This document shows, piece by piece, positions 26,629 through 37,789 of a DNA stretch of 42,262 bases. The notes under the pieces were generated by a model. That model did not search any database and was not told the origin of the DNA. It worked only from the letters and a program-made list of their open reading frames with translations. Position 1 is the first letter of the stretch, and every line of letters starts with the position of its first letter. This stretch comes from Acidobacteriota bacterium (GTDB lineage: Bacteria; Acidobacteriota; Terriglobia; Bryobacterales; Bryobacteraceae): the NCBI GenBank assembly GCA_947470805.1, contig CANIVU010000080.1:1-42262 (forward strand), written 5' to 3'. The position numbers and the translations under genes were made by a program.

Positions 26629-29339
26629 GGGTTACCGCTATCTGTTTCGAGTTTGGCGTCGCCGAAGTTGTCCCACATGCCGACCAGTTGGACGCCCCGC
26701 ATTTCGATACGGACGGCTTTGGTTTTGGTGATGAGGGTGACCATCCAGCCAGAGCCGACGTTGAAGGCCTTCGGTGAACCGGGTTCGCGGTTGCCGTTGG
26801 CGAGCCCTTCGAATTCGAATTCAGCCATGACGCTACCGCCAGAGAGATAGACGGTTTTGGCGGAAACAGAGTTGCGGAGGGAGGCGACGAAGTAGGCGAT
26901 TTCGCTCTTTTCGATGAGTTCAATGTGAATGGTGAAGGCGACGATCTGGGCGGCCGTAGCCTTGCCATCGTTGATTTTAGCCTCGATGACGGGATCGGTG
27001 GCGATGGTGACGCCTTGGACGTGGCCAGGGAGATCGCCACGGGAGGGTTCGCCACCGTGTTCGCCACAGGTGGCGAGGATGCGGGCGGCAGCTTCGCGGC
27101 AGGCGCGGAGCAGGGCACGGCAGCGGGCGAGATTGGCGCCGGAGGGGCGAATATCGACGGCGAGGCCGGCGTTGTGGGCGGCTCGGCCGCTGGCGTTACC
27201 GAGGACGCACGCGGCGTTGTGGGCGTCGACGTTGTGGGCCGCGCAGACGTGGCTGAGCGAGACGGTGATGGAGTTGGCGTAGACCTGGCGCACGTTTTCC
27301 AGCACGTCGAGGAGGGTAAGGTGGAACCGGGTACCATGAGGCGGGTTTTCGTCCGGTTCGTGCGGGACGGGCTGATTGCAGGCTAGTTCCTTCCGGGTGA
27401 AACTGTAATTGATGGCTGCGGAGAAGGGTTTGATGGGCTGTTTGTCGGCGGCCTGCCCGACGGCGGAGCCACTGGCAAACGTGACGTAATTAGTGAGGAA
27501 TTCGCCTTCCATGGTGACGTTGGTGTCGGCGGAATCGGGCTCGGAGACCTGGCCGTTTTCCTTGAGGATGAGGCCGTTGACGAAGTGCATGAAAGTGATG
27601 GGGTGGTAGTGCCACATCAGTCCATCGGCTGCGGCGAGTTGGGTGGTCAAATCAGGGCAGGCGGCGAGTGCGTCGGCGTGCCACATGAAGTGCTTGAGGC
27701 TGTTCCAGAACTTGTTGCGCTGGGTGGCGTTGGGAATGACGGGGGTGAGGGCGGCGGCATCGGCAAGCGACCATTCGCTCTTGTGGTAGCTCTTCACTTT
27801 GCGTAGGTCTTTGGCGGCGCGGAGAACATCAAGCCGACTGAGGGGCTGGCCAGCGATGGCCGTGACGAATTTTTCGACCTTTCTGTCGTCGCAGATAACG
27901 TTCGTATCAGTATCGTGGATCCGTTTTTCGGAGTCGTCCCACGGAGCGACAGAAAGTTCTTCGCGGCCAACGACTTCGAAGTGGATCATCTGCTGGCCCT
28001 TGTAGATACCGCAGTTGCCGAGCCAATCGCCAACGGAGACGGCGACATCGGGGTTGAAGACTTTGCTGGCATCGGCACCGGCGGCCTTTCGGCGATGCCA
28101 GAAGTTGAGCCAGGGCGGGTTGGCGGGGCTCTCGGCGGCGATATCGGCGGGGGCCGCAAGGTGCATGTAGAGCGTGAAGAAGTAGGTTGGATCTGTTGTG
28201 TAGTCGGTACGTTCGCCGCCGCCGGGATCAGCTTCCTGCCTCCAGTAAACGGTGTGGCGAATGAGGACGAAGCGCTGGCTACCGAAGACGGGATCGGCTT
28301 CAACGGCGGCGTCGGAACCGAGGCGAGCGGCGACGATGCGGCCGGAAGCGGCGGCGTAGACCTGCGGGGCGTCGACTGGGGGTTGGAAGTGGATGCCGCC
28401 GTGCCAGAACTTGTTGCGTCCGATGGGGTAGGTGCCGCCGATGGTGAGGATTTCCGTATCGGCGTAGTAAGAGGAGATTTTGTCGAGATCGAAGTAGCTG
28501 CGCGTCTCCTGAAGCGCGTCGAGGTTGGCGTCGTGGAAGGTGACACCGCCCCAGGCGGAGCCGGTGAAACGGAAGTGACTGGGCTGGTTGGGCTGGGGGT
28601 CGAAGGGGCCCATGTAGTACTGGCGAGGGCCGCCGGAGAAATCGATGGGGAGCCACCATTCGTCGATGATGGCGCGGAAAAGGCGGGAGCGGTGAAGGGC
28701 CGGGCCGCCGCACTCCTTTTCCCCATGGCAGTTCATGTGGGAGAGAATGCCGCGGAAGCGCATGACGCTGCTACGGGTGAGAGCGTCAGTTTGGGGCGTC
28801 CAGCGAGCCATTTTCTCGGCGGTGGTGTCACCGAGGAAACGGCGGGGGATACGGTGATGGATGCAGAGGTAGCGGAGGAGGAGGATCATGCCCCGGTACT
28901 GCTCCTCCTGATAGGCCTGGAAATCGGTATGAACCAGGTTGCTTTTGGGAAATGTGGTGCCCGGGAGATGGAGCCAGTGGTTCTGATCCGTGGGGCGTTT
29001 GTTTTCGCCGGTGCCGGTGAAGGTATCGCTTTGGGCGGCGGCCCAGCCCCAGCCAACATTGGAGTGTTCGATCCCGATGGAGTTATTATTGAGGGCTTCG
29101 CCGTGGTAGGCGATGGTATTGGAGGGGACGACTTCGACGATGTCGACGTAGGGCTGGGAGGCGTCGAGACGGTGGTTGGCACGTTCAACGACGTAGTGGG
29201 CGCTGGCGCGAGTAGGGAAATGGTCGAGTTTGTGGCCCTCCGGGCAGAGACCTCCAGTGGGGCTGGAGAACTCGTGCTTGGTACCGGGGCCAAAGTATTT
29301 CTTGCAATAGAAGAGAGCTTTATCGAGAGGGGCAATCAT
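26604..29339 (-). CDS. Multi-domain murein hydrolase: amidase-2, M23-like and M15-like domains
   Basis: The open frame from the ATG at 29339 gives 911 residues, but this ATG lies inside the first domain (see the 29340-29543 entry). Domain 1 is an Amidase_2 (PGRP-like) amidase: SAHYVVERANH, NNNSIGIEHSN and ILSHMNCHGEKECGGPALH. Domain 2 resembles peptidase M23: WHGGIHFQPP, LYMHLA and QMIHFEVVG. A helical segment with LMWHYHPITFMHFVNG follows. Near the C-terminus GRAAHNAGLAVDIRPSG and FTIHIELIEK resemble the zinc site of M15/VanY-type D,D-carboxypeptidases. The last 100 residues are beta-rich. No signal peptide is present. Together the domains could cut peptidoglycan at three kinds of bond. The amidase call is good; M23 and M15 are moderately supported, with non-standard ligands. 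Confidence 0.75.
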   Translation of the reverse strand: MIAPLDKALFYCKKYFGPGTKHEFSSPTGGLCPEGHKLDHFPTRASAHYVVERANHRLDASQPYVDIVEVVPSNTIAYHGEALNNNSIGIEHSNVGWGWAAAQSDTFTGTGENKRPTDQNHWLHLPGTTFPKSNLVHTDFQAYQEEQYRGMILLLRYLCIHHRIPRRFLGDTTAEKMARWTPQTDALTRSSVMRFRGILSHMNCHGEKECGGPALHRSRLFRAIIDEWWLPIDFSGGPRQYYMGPFDPQPNQPSHFRFTGSAWGGVTFHDANLDALQETRSYFDLDKISSYYADTEILTIGGTYPIGRNKFWHGGIHFQPPVDAPQVYAAASGRIVAARLGSDAAVEADPVFGSQRFVLIRHTVYWRQEADPGGGERTDYTTDPTYFFTLYMHLAAPADIAAESPANPPWLNFWHRRKAAGADASKVFNPDVAVSVGDWLGNCGIYKGQQMIHFEVVGREELSVAPWDDSEKRIHDTDTNVICDDRKVEKFVTAIAGQPLSRLDVLRAAKDLRKVKSYHKSEWSLADAAALTPVIPNATQRNKFWNSLKHFMWHADALAACPDLTTQLAAADGLMWHYHPITFMHFVNGLILKENGQVSEPDSADTNVTMEGEFLTNYVTFASGSAVGQAADKQPIKPFSAAINYSFTRKELACNQPVPHEPDENPPHGTRFHLTLLDVLENVRQVYANSITVSLSHVCAAHNVDAHNAACVLGNASGRAAHNAGLAVDIRPSGANLARCRALLRACREAAARILATCGEHGGEPSRGDLPGHVQGVTIATDPVIEAKINDGKATAAQIVAFTIHIELIEKSEIAYFVASLRNSVSAKTVYLSGGSVMAEFEFEGLANGNREPGSPKAFNVGSGWMVTLITKTKAVRIEMRGVQLVGMWDNFGDAKLETDSGNPWVEKFQL

Positions 29340-29543
29340 GTTCCACCACTCGACGTTTTGGAGGCCGCTGCCATTCCCGGCGGTGAAGTGGAGAACGATC
29401 TGGTTCTTTTGTTTGCGAACGGGATTGACGCCGACATGCTCATATTGGCGTTTGTCGAGCGCGAGGCCACAGTCGTAGATGGGGAAATCTACCTATTGTC
29501 CTTGATGCCAGATGGGGACGGTGCGGAGGACTGTTTTGGGCAT
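29340..29543 (-). pseudogene. 5' part of the murein-hydrolase gene, cut off by an in-frame amber codon
   Basis: An ATG at 29543, six bases after the stop of the OmpA-like gene, opens the same frame as the 911-residue protein. It reads MPKTVLRTVPIWHQGQ, then TAG (29495-29493), and then continues in frame VDFPIYDCGLALDKRQ up to QIVLHFTAGNGSG and into the ATG at 29339. IVLHFTAG is the first strand of an Amidase_2 domain and carries its first zinc-binding His (residue 52). No ATG, GTG, TTG or CTG lies between the TAG and 29339, so a normal start cannot restore this part. Either the gene is inactivated, the base is a sequencing error, or the amber codon is read through. Confidence 0.75.
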
Positions 29544-29549
29544 GGCGGG

Positions 29550-31289
29550 TTAGACGGAGAACTCGAAATCGAACAGTTGCGTTTCGACGCCTTCGCAGGG
29601 GGAGGCGCCGGCGAGACGATGGTAGAAGCGGCAGGCGAAGGTGTTCTGCGTGATGGGGAACTCGCGGCGTTCGTCCTGGGGGTTGCGCCGTGTGTTGCCA
29701 TCGGACCAGAAGCGTTTCACGCAGCCGGTGGTGCCTTCGGTGACGCGCGGGCAGGGCCATTTATCGGGCGGGACGAAGGTGCCGGGGCGGAAGAACAGGA
29801 CCATCACGCGCCGGTTGACTTCGTTTTCGGCGTCGCGTTCGGGGCGGTTTTCGGCTTGCAGGTAGCGCTCGGCTTCGGCTTTGGAGAACACCAGATAGGG
29901 GTTGAATTCACCACAGCCCTGGAAATCGACTTTACCCTGTTTGTCGGCGCCCTTAGCGAGGAAATCAGCCGGGGAGAGGGGCGTGGGCCAGAGGAATTGG
30001 AAGTAGGCGAGGAAGAGTTTTTCGCGAGTTTTGGAACCGGCAACGCCGTCGGCGGTCAGGCCGTTTTTGGATTGGAATTCGCGGACGCCATCGGGGGCGT
30101 AGTCCAAGGCGGTGAGCATGGACTGAATGCAATCCGAGCCCCAGCCGTGGGCCCGGTTGTAAAGGCTTTCGTAGCGGGAGACGCTGTGGACGAGGATGGC
30201 GTAAATGGATTCGGCGCGTTCGCCGGAGAGTTGTTTGTTGAAGGCGTCGTCGCCTGTAGGGTCGGCATGGCCGAAGACGGAGAGGGGAGCGCCGGGGAAC
30301 TGTTTGCGTAGATCGGCCAGGTGGACGAATTCCTGGCGGGTTTCGGGGACCACGAAGGAGGAGCCAAAGGCGAAGCGGACGTTGTTCAGTTTCCAGCAGG
30401 CGACGGAGACCAGTTCGAGGCGAATGGTGGTGGTTTCTTTGCCGGTGCGGGGGGCGGCGTGGACGGGGAGATCGGAGACAGGCGGGTGGCTGCCGTGTTT
30501 ACCTCCGGGGGGAAGAATCGGGGTGCCAGCGTCGTCACCTGGGGCTGGGGTTCCGCCGCCGGGCGGGGTGGTTCCGCCATCGGGAGGGTTGGTGGGATTG
30601 GTACCCGGTGCCGTTGCGTCCGGGTTCTTCTTCGGTGTGCGGCGTTCGGCTAGGGATTTTTTGCCGGGGCCGGTGTAGTTGAGGGAGATGGGGCCTTCGA
30701 GATTGTTGTGGCTGGGGCCGAGAATGATTTCCACAAGGCGGTTGAGGAAGTCCGGGATGGTGGCCGATTCGAAGTCCCAGTTGTCGTTGCGAGCCCCGAT
30801 TTCGGCATCGACCTGGCGCAGGCCGTCCTCGTATTTGAAGGTGGTGCTCTTCATGAGGGCTACCGAGACGGTGCCGTGGACGTAGGCGGCATCGGGACCG
30901 CCGATGGAGCCGGGGACGAAGCCGTTGTTGCCGCCGGTGTATAGATTACCGCCGAGTGTGCGGTCGGATTTGGTGGCGAAGCCCTGGGCGATGAGATCGT
31001 CGAAGGTGTAGGTGCCGAAGGGGAGGGAGAGGTCTTCGTCGAGGAATTTCTTGACGATGTCGAAGTGCTCGGCCGTGATTTCTTTGCCGTAGCCATCGGT
31101 CATGACCGCGGTTTGGGGCATTTCGATGACGATTTTGGCGAAATCGGGATCGTAGTTCTGGTCGAAACCGCGCTCGTAGGGGCTGACGGGTTGGCCATAT
31201 TCGGCGAAGTCGTTCATGACGCCACTCGTGACGTCGTCGTAGCTGGTGCAGACCCAGGTGCCGGAACTTCGATTGAGCGTCCAACTCAT
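29550..31289 (-). CDS. OmpA-like and peptidoglycan-binding protein without signal peptide
   Basis: A 579-residue protein. Residues 1-225 (MSWTLNRSSGTWVC..., FKYEDGLRQVDAEIGARNDN, IILGPSHNN) form a domain I do not recognise. A Pro/Gly/Thr linker follows (about 225-285), then an OmpA/MotB-like domain (VRFAFGSSFVVPE; SVFGHADPTGDDAFNKQLSGERAESI). A PG_binding_1 motif comes next (DGVREFQSKNGLTADGVAGSKT). The tail is Cys- and Trp-rich (VNRRVMVLFFRPG; WPCPRVTEGTTGCVKRFWSDG; TFACRFYHRLAGASPC); I recall this type of tail from proteins found near type VI secretion genes. Despite its wall-binding domains it has no export signal. It lies 28 bases after the ABC gene and six bases before the hydrolase gene. 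Confidence 0.78.
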   Translation of the reverse strand: MSWTLNRSSGTWVCTSYDDVTSGVMNDFAEYGQPVSPYERGFDQNYDPDFAKIVIEMPQTAVMTDGYGKEITAEHFDIVKKFLDEDLSLPFGTYTFDDLIAQGFATKSDRTLGGNLYTGGNNGFVPGSIGGPDAAYVHGTVSVALMKSTTFKYEDGLRQVDAEIGARNDNWDFESATIPDFLNRLVEIILGPSHNNLEGPISLNYTGPGKKSLAERRTPKKNPDATAPGTNPTNPPDGGTTPPGGGTPAPGDDAGTPILPPGGKHGSHPPVSDLPVHAAPRTGKETTTIRLELVSVACWKLNNVRFAFGSSFVVPETRQEFVHLADLRKQFPGAPLSVFGHADPTGDDAFNKQLSGERAESIYAILVHSVSRYESLYNRAHGWGSDCIQSMLTALDYAPDGVREFQSKNGLTADGVAGSKTREKLFLAYFQFLWPTPLSPADFLAKGADKQGKVDFQGCGEFNPYLVFSKAEAERYLQAENRPERDAENEVNRRVMVLFFRPGTFVPPDKWPCPRVTEGTTGCVKRFWSDGNTRRNPQDERREFPITQNTFACRFYHRLAGASPCEGVETQLFDFEFSV

Positions 31290-31317
31290 AGGATTTGGTT
31301 TTTAGAGTATCAGGATT

Positions 31318-33147
31318 TTACCGATAGCCAGCTGCCTGGAGTTCGAAGAGTTCAGCGTAGCGGGCGCGGTTGGCTAGGAGTTCTTCGTGGGTGCCTTGTT
31401 CTTCGATGCGGCCGTTGCCGAGGACGAGAATGCGATCGGCCATGCGGACTGTGGAAAACCTGTGGGAAATTAGGATGGCCATCTTGCCTTTGGTGAGTTC
31501 GGCGAATCGTTGGAAGACTTCGAATTCGGCGCGGGCGTCGAGCGAGCTCGTAGGTTCGTCGAGGACGAGGAGCTGGGCATCGCGCATGTAGGCTCTTGCC
31601 AGGGCGATCTTTTGCCACTGCCCCATGGAGAGATCGGCGCCGCCTTCGAAGCGGCGGCCGAGCATATGGGAGTAGCCGTTGGTGAGTTGGGCGACGACGT
31701 CGGAGGCGAGGGATTTGTGGGCGGCGTCTTCAATCTTGAGCTGATTGGTGATCTCATCGATACGGCCAACTCCTATATTTTCTTTGACTAACATGTCGTA
31801 TTTCACGTAGTCCTGGAAGATGACTCCGATCTCTTTACGAAGATCGGCGGGGGAGTATTCGCGGAGGTCGACGCCGTCGAGGAGGATGCGGCCGGCGGTG
31901 GGGTCGTAGAGGCGGCTGATGAGTTTGATGAGGGTGGTTTTACCGGCGCCGTTTTCACCGATCAGGGCCAGGCGCTCTTCGGGGTGGAGGTGGAAGCTGA
32001 CGTTCTCAAGGACGGGCTTGTTGGAGTTGGCGTAGGAGAAGGAGACGTTTTGGAATTCGAAGCCGGTTTTGATGGGACGGGGAGCCGGGAGGAGGGCGGT
32101 TTTGGATTCGATGGAGGGTTTGGAGTCGAAAAATTCGAACAAATCGCGTACGAAAAGTGCCTGTTCTGACACGTTTGAGAGGGTAGAAAACACGTTTTCG
32201 AGTGCATTTCGGGAGCGTAGAAAGGCACCGGCCAGGAAAGTGAGGTCTCCCAAGGAGAGTTCGCCCTTGGCGGTGCGGTAGAGGATGACGGCGTAGGCGC
32301 CGTAGTAGCCGGCGAGGGGAAGGACGTTGAGAGCGGCGTTGGTAAATGCCTTCTGAATAGCGAGTTTGCGGTTTTCTTGAAAGTAACGGTCGAACAGAGC
32401 TTCAGTGCGGTTTATCAGGAAATCACCGAGGCCGAAGAGTTTGACCTCTTTGGCGGTGGAGATGGAGGCGCCGAGGAGACGGAGGTAATCGAGCTCGCGG
32501 CGTTCCGGTGTCCAGCGGTAGAGGAGCGAGTAGGCGAGCATGGCGAATTTGGTTTCGCCCCAGAAGACGGGGAGGAGAGCGAGAATTAGTATCGGCAGGA
32601 ACCACCAGGAGAATGAGATGATTACGGCGGAGACTGCAAGTAGTGATAGAAGTGTTTGGAGGAGCCCGGCGATTTGGGAGAGCATGCCGAGGCGGGCGGC
32701 GGATTGGCGGCGGGCGCGCTCGAGTTTGTCGTAGAAGATGGGGTCTTCGAAGCTGGCGAGGTCGAGCGTGGCGGCGTGGCGCATAAGGCGGACGCCGATG
32801 TGGTGGGTGAAGCGGTCGCCGAGGAGGGATTCGGCGAGGCCGGCGGCACGCATGAGGAGGTCGCCGGAGATGGCGAGAGCGAATTCGGCGGCGACGAGGG
32901 GCCAGAGGTCGTCAGGAACGCCGGATTTGGCGGCTGCGGCGGCTGCTATGCGGTCAATGATGAGTTTGGCGACCCAGAGGGTACCCAAGGGCACCAAAGA
33001 CCACAGAAGGCGGCAAAACAAGGAGACGAGGCAGAGAATCGGGCTGGTTTCCCAGACCATGGCCAGGAGTGGGGGCAGGTTGCGGAGGGCGTGAAGGCGG
33101 TCGCGCCAGGAGGCCGGGGGATCTGCCTTCGGGGCGTGGGGATTCAT
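31318..33147 (-). CDS. ABC exporter (fused membrane and ATPase domains)
   Basis: A 609-residue half-transporter: a six-helix membrane domain (about residues 30-320) and a C-terminal ATPase. Walker A is GENGAGKTTL, the Q-loop is VIFQDYVKYDM, the signature is LSMGQWQKIALARA, Walker B is LLVLDEPTSSLDA and the switch His is in ILISHRF. The LSMGQW form and the domain order fit peptide/lipid exporters. I choose the ATG at 33147 (MNPHAPKADPP): the frame is open up to 33288, but the best promoter (33254-33282) lies inside that extension. There is no peptidase C39 domain. It is the first gene of the leftward run to 23755 and may export an operon product or its modifier; the substrate is unknown. Confidence 0.88.
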   Translation of the reverse strand: MNPHAPKADPPASWRDRLHALRNLPPLLAMVWETSPILCLVSLFCRLLWSLVPLGTLWVAKLIIDRIAAAAAAKSGVPDDLWPLVAAEFALAISGDLLMRAAGLAESLLGDRFTHHIGVRLMRHAATLDLASFEDPIFYDKLERARRQSAARLGMLSQIAGLLQTLLSLLAVSAVIISFSWWFLPILILALLPVFWGETKFAMLAYSLLYRWTPERRELDYLRLLGASISTAKEVKLFGLGDFLINRTEALFDRYFQENRKLAIQKAFTNAALNVLPLAGYYGAYAVILYRTAKGELSLGDLTFLAGAFLRSRNALENVFSTLSNVSEQALFVRDLFEFFDSKPSIESKTALLPAPRPIKTGFEFQNVSFSYANSNKPVLENVSFHLHPEERLALIGENGAGKTTLIKLISRLYDPTAGRILLDGVDLREYSPADLRKEIGVIFQDYVKYDMLVKENIGVGRIDEITNQLKIEDAAHKSLASDVVAQLTNGYSHMLGRRFEGGADLSMGQWQKIALARAYMRDAQLLVLDEPTSSLDARAEFEVFQRFAELTKGKMAILISHRFSTVRMADRILVLGNGRIEEQGTHEELLANRARYAELFELQAAGYR

Positions 33148-33167
33148 TCTCGGAGTATAGACGACTA

Positions 33168-33187
33168 CGGCGGGCCAAGGCCCGCCG
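33168..33187. promoter_or_regulatory. GC-rich hairpin in the leader of the ABC operon
   Basis: CGGCGGGCC (33168-33176) and GGCCCGCCG (33179-33187) form a perfect nine-base-pair inverted repeat around AA. It falls in the predicted 100-base leader, about 20 bases before the ABC start codon. It could affect translation or act as an attenuator or protein site; there is no T-run. Confidence 0.45.
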
Positions 33188-33253
33188 GTCGACATTGTGG
33201 GAGAATCAGGCCTCGAGGCTACGCTTGCCCGCGATTCCTGGTATGTGTCTGTG

Positions 33254-33282
33254 ATGTTATGGCGTCTTGAGGATTTCGTCAA
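33254..33282 (-). promoter_or_regulatory. Sigma-70-like promoter for the ABC/murein-hydrolase operon
   Basis: On the minus strand TTGACG (33282-33277) and TAACAT (33259-33254) are 17 bases apart. Transcription would start near 33247 and give a leader of about 100 bases to the ATG at 33147. This supports the shorter start of the ABC exporter. It is a pattern match only. Confidence 0.5.
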
Positions 33283-33342
33283 GAGCAAAGATGTGGATTG
33301 CTGGATTTGACGGAAGTGATTGATTGCATGAAACTTACCGTA

Positions 33343-33373
33343 TTTTTCCTAGGTGACAGTCACCTAGGAAAAA
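33343..33373. promoter_or_regulatory. 31-base near-perfect palindrome, probable operator
   Basis: TTTTTCCTAGGTGAC (33343-33357) is mirrored by GTCACCTAGGAAAAA (33359-33373) around a single A. It lies 61 bases upstream of the -35 of the ABC operon and 38 bases beyond the stop of the DUF6599-like gene. The T-runs precede and the A-runs follow the dyad on both strands, the reverse of an intrinsic terminator, and a one-base loop cannot form. A dimeric regulator's binding site is therefore more likely. Confidence 0.65.
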
Positions 33374-33411
33374 GCGGAGGAGAGGGCGGCAAGTTGATGA
33401 ATTTGGGGAGG

Positions 33412-34334
33412 TTATTGGTCGATGTGGAGGGCGATGACGGAAGAGTCGTCACCCGTCTTTTGACCGGAAATTTTTCTACCTAGACGGCGAAAAAGCGCAA
33501 AACCACCACCGGCGAGCAGGGCGAAGAGGATCATCATGCCGGAAAACTTACTGACGTTCATAAACAGAACGCCGATATTGTCGCCCTTAGGATCGGGCAT
33601 TTGCTGGTTGATGGTCATGTTGACCTCCCAGCGAACCTGGGAGAGGATGCGTTCGGCGGCGTCCGGGGTGGGAGTTTGGGTAACAACGGCAACAAGCGGA
33701 CCGGAGCGACGGCTGACGTACTGTTTTTGCTCCTGGAAGGCGGCGATGCGTTCCTTGGCGATTTGGGGGTTGGGGTAGTTGAAGAGAACGAGGGTGACGT
33801 CGCCGTCCTTGTCTTTGTACCGGGCGAGCTGGGCTTCGGTACCGAAGTGGAAGGCGACCAGAGACGGGGACATGCCGGGGACGAAGGCCTCCAGCGAGTT
33901 CGGGCCGAGGATGTAGCGTTCGCTATTGCCGTGACGGTTGGAGGCCGGGAGGAAGCCGGTGAGTGCGGGGAGCGAGGAGGCGTCGTAGCGGGGCATGGCC
34001 AGGATGAGCTGGTTCATGGTCTCCTCTTCGGGCTTATAGCCATCGAACTGGAGGACGTAGTTGCCACGCTGCTGGATGGTGGCGCCGGCGGGTCGGGCGC
34101 CGCGGAGGAGTTGGATGGCGGCGAGGGCGTTGGTTGCGTCCGGCAGACGCCAAGCGGAGACGGTGAAGGCACCTTTGGCGCCTTCATACCTAGCTGTCTC
34201 TGCTTCCTGCAAACCGTACTCACTCCAAACCGCGGCTGGCTCCGGCTTCAGCGCCTTGACGGTTTTGCGAGAGTGATGTTCCATGCCTTCCGGCAGGATG
34301 GCGGCCGGAAGGCTGAGGGCGAACAGGGCGAAGA

Positions 34335-34356
<22 letters not shown>
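33412..34356 (-). CDS. DUF6599-like secreted/membrane-anchored protein
   Basis: A 314-residue protein with an N-terminal hydrophobic leader ([21 protein letters not shown]) and one C-terminal membrane helix ([23 protein letters not shown]) followed by a short charged tail. The middle ([57 protein letters not shown]) resembles the DUF6599 proteins I associate with Acidobacteria; this is from memory and moderately sure. I use the ATG at 34356, which overlaps the end of secA by 22 bases; a TTG at 34389 would add 11 residues. Overlap with secA suggests co-transcription. Function is unknown; it is probably periplasmic and held at the inner membrane. Confidence 0.65.
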
Positions 34357-37235
<2,879 letters not shown>

Positions 37236-37329
37236 AGACAATGGGCGCAGGGCGCCTCCTACCAGTTTAGCGTAGGCGGGAGGGGTTCTTCATGTTTGAT
37301 GTGTGAGGAGGGGGGAGGGTTGCGAGTGT

Positions 37330-37767
37330 ATGGAAAATCGGGTGATGGCATTTATTGCGGCGGAGATGGAGTTGAAGCGGGGGAAGATCCAATTGTCGTC
37401 CCGCATTTCGGACGATTTGGGGATTGACGGAGACGATGCGGTGGAGTTGTTTGAAAAGTTCGGGCGGGAGTTTTCGGTGGATTTACAGAAGTTATGGCTG
37501 CAGTGGGAGTTGTATTTTGTACCGGAGGGGTTAGAAATCGGCCCGGGGTTCTGGATTTTGGCCGGTATCGCCGGAGCGTGCGGATTTGGAGTTTCACACT
37601 TTGTTCCCGCGATTCTGGCGTGGGCGTCGTCGTTGGTGATTCTGATTCTATTGGGATGGCTGCATTCCCGCTTCCTTGTGGATCGGGCCGAGTTGCCTCC
37701 GCCCGTTACGGTGCAGGATATGGTGGATGCGGCACGCGCGGGGAGATGGGTGAAGGAGTATTTGTAG
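37330..37767 (+). CDS. DUF1493-like (acyl-carrier-fold) protein with a membrane hairpin
   Basis: A 145-residue protein. Residues 1-60 (AAEMELKRGKIQLSSRISDD; LGIDGDDAVELFEKFGREFSVDL) match DUF1493, an acyl-carrier-protein-like fold; the usual phosphopantetheine Ser is replaced (LGIDGDDAVEL), so it should not carry an acyl group. Two hydrophobic segments follow (about 77-115) and a soluble tail PVTVQDMVDAARAGRWVKEYL. The ATG at 37330 has GGAGGG ten bases upstream. It diverges from secA. DUF1493 proteins are often found near toxin-immunity loci, but nothing here supports that role. Confidence 0.7.
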   Translation: MENRVMAFIAAEMELKRGKIQLSSRISDDLGIDGDDAVELFEKFGREFSVDLQKLWLQWELYFVPEGLEIGPGFWILAGIAGACGFGVSHFVPAILAWASSLVILILLGWLHSRFLVDRAELPPPVTVQDMVDAARAGRWVKEYL

Positions 37768-37789
37768 AAGCGGCGCAGGACGGCTACAC

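Noticed and set aside
27915-30311. Very long open frame (about 800 codons) on the + strand.
   Set aside because: It is antisense to the murein hydrolase and OmpA-like genes and crosses their junction; its Gly/Val/Ala/Glu-rich composition is what the complement of these GC-rich genes gives, and no domain is visible.
33148-33288. Longer start for the ABC exporter.
   Set aside because: The extra 47 residues have no transporter character and cover the best promoter.
33343-33373. Intrinsic terminator of the secA-DUF6599 transcript.
   Set aside because: The dyad is followed by A residues, not T residues, on both strands, and a one-base centre cannot form a loop.
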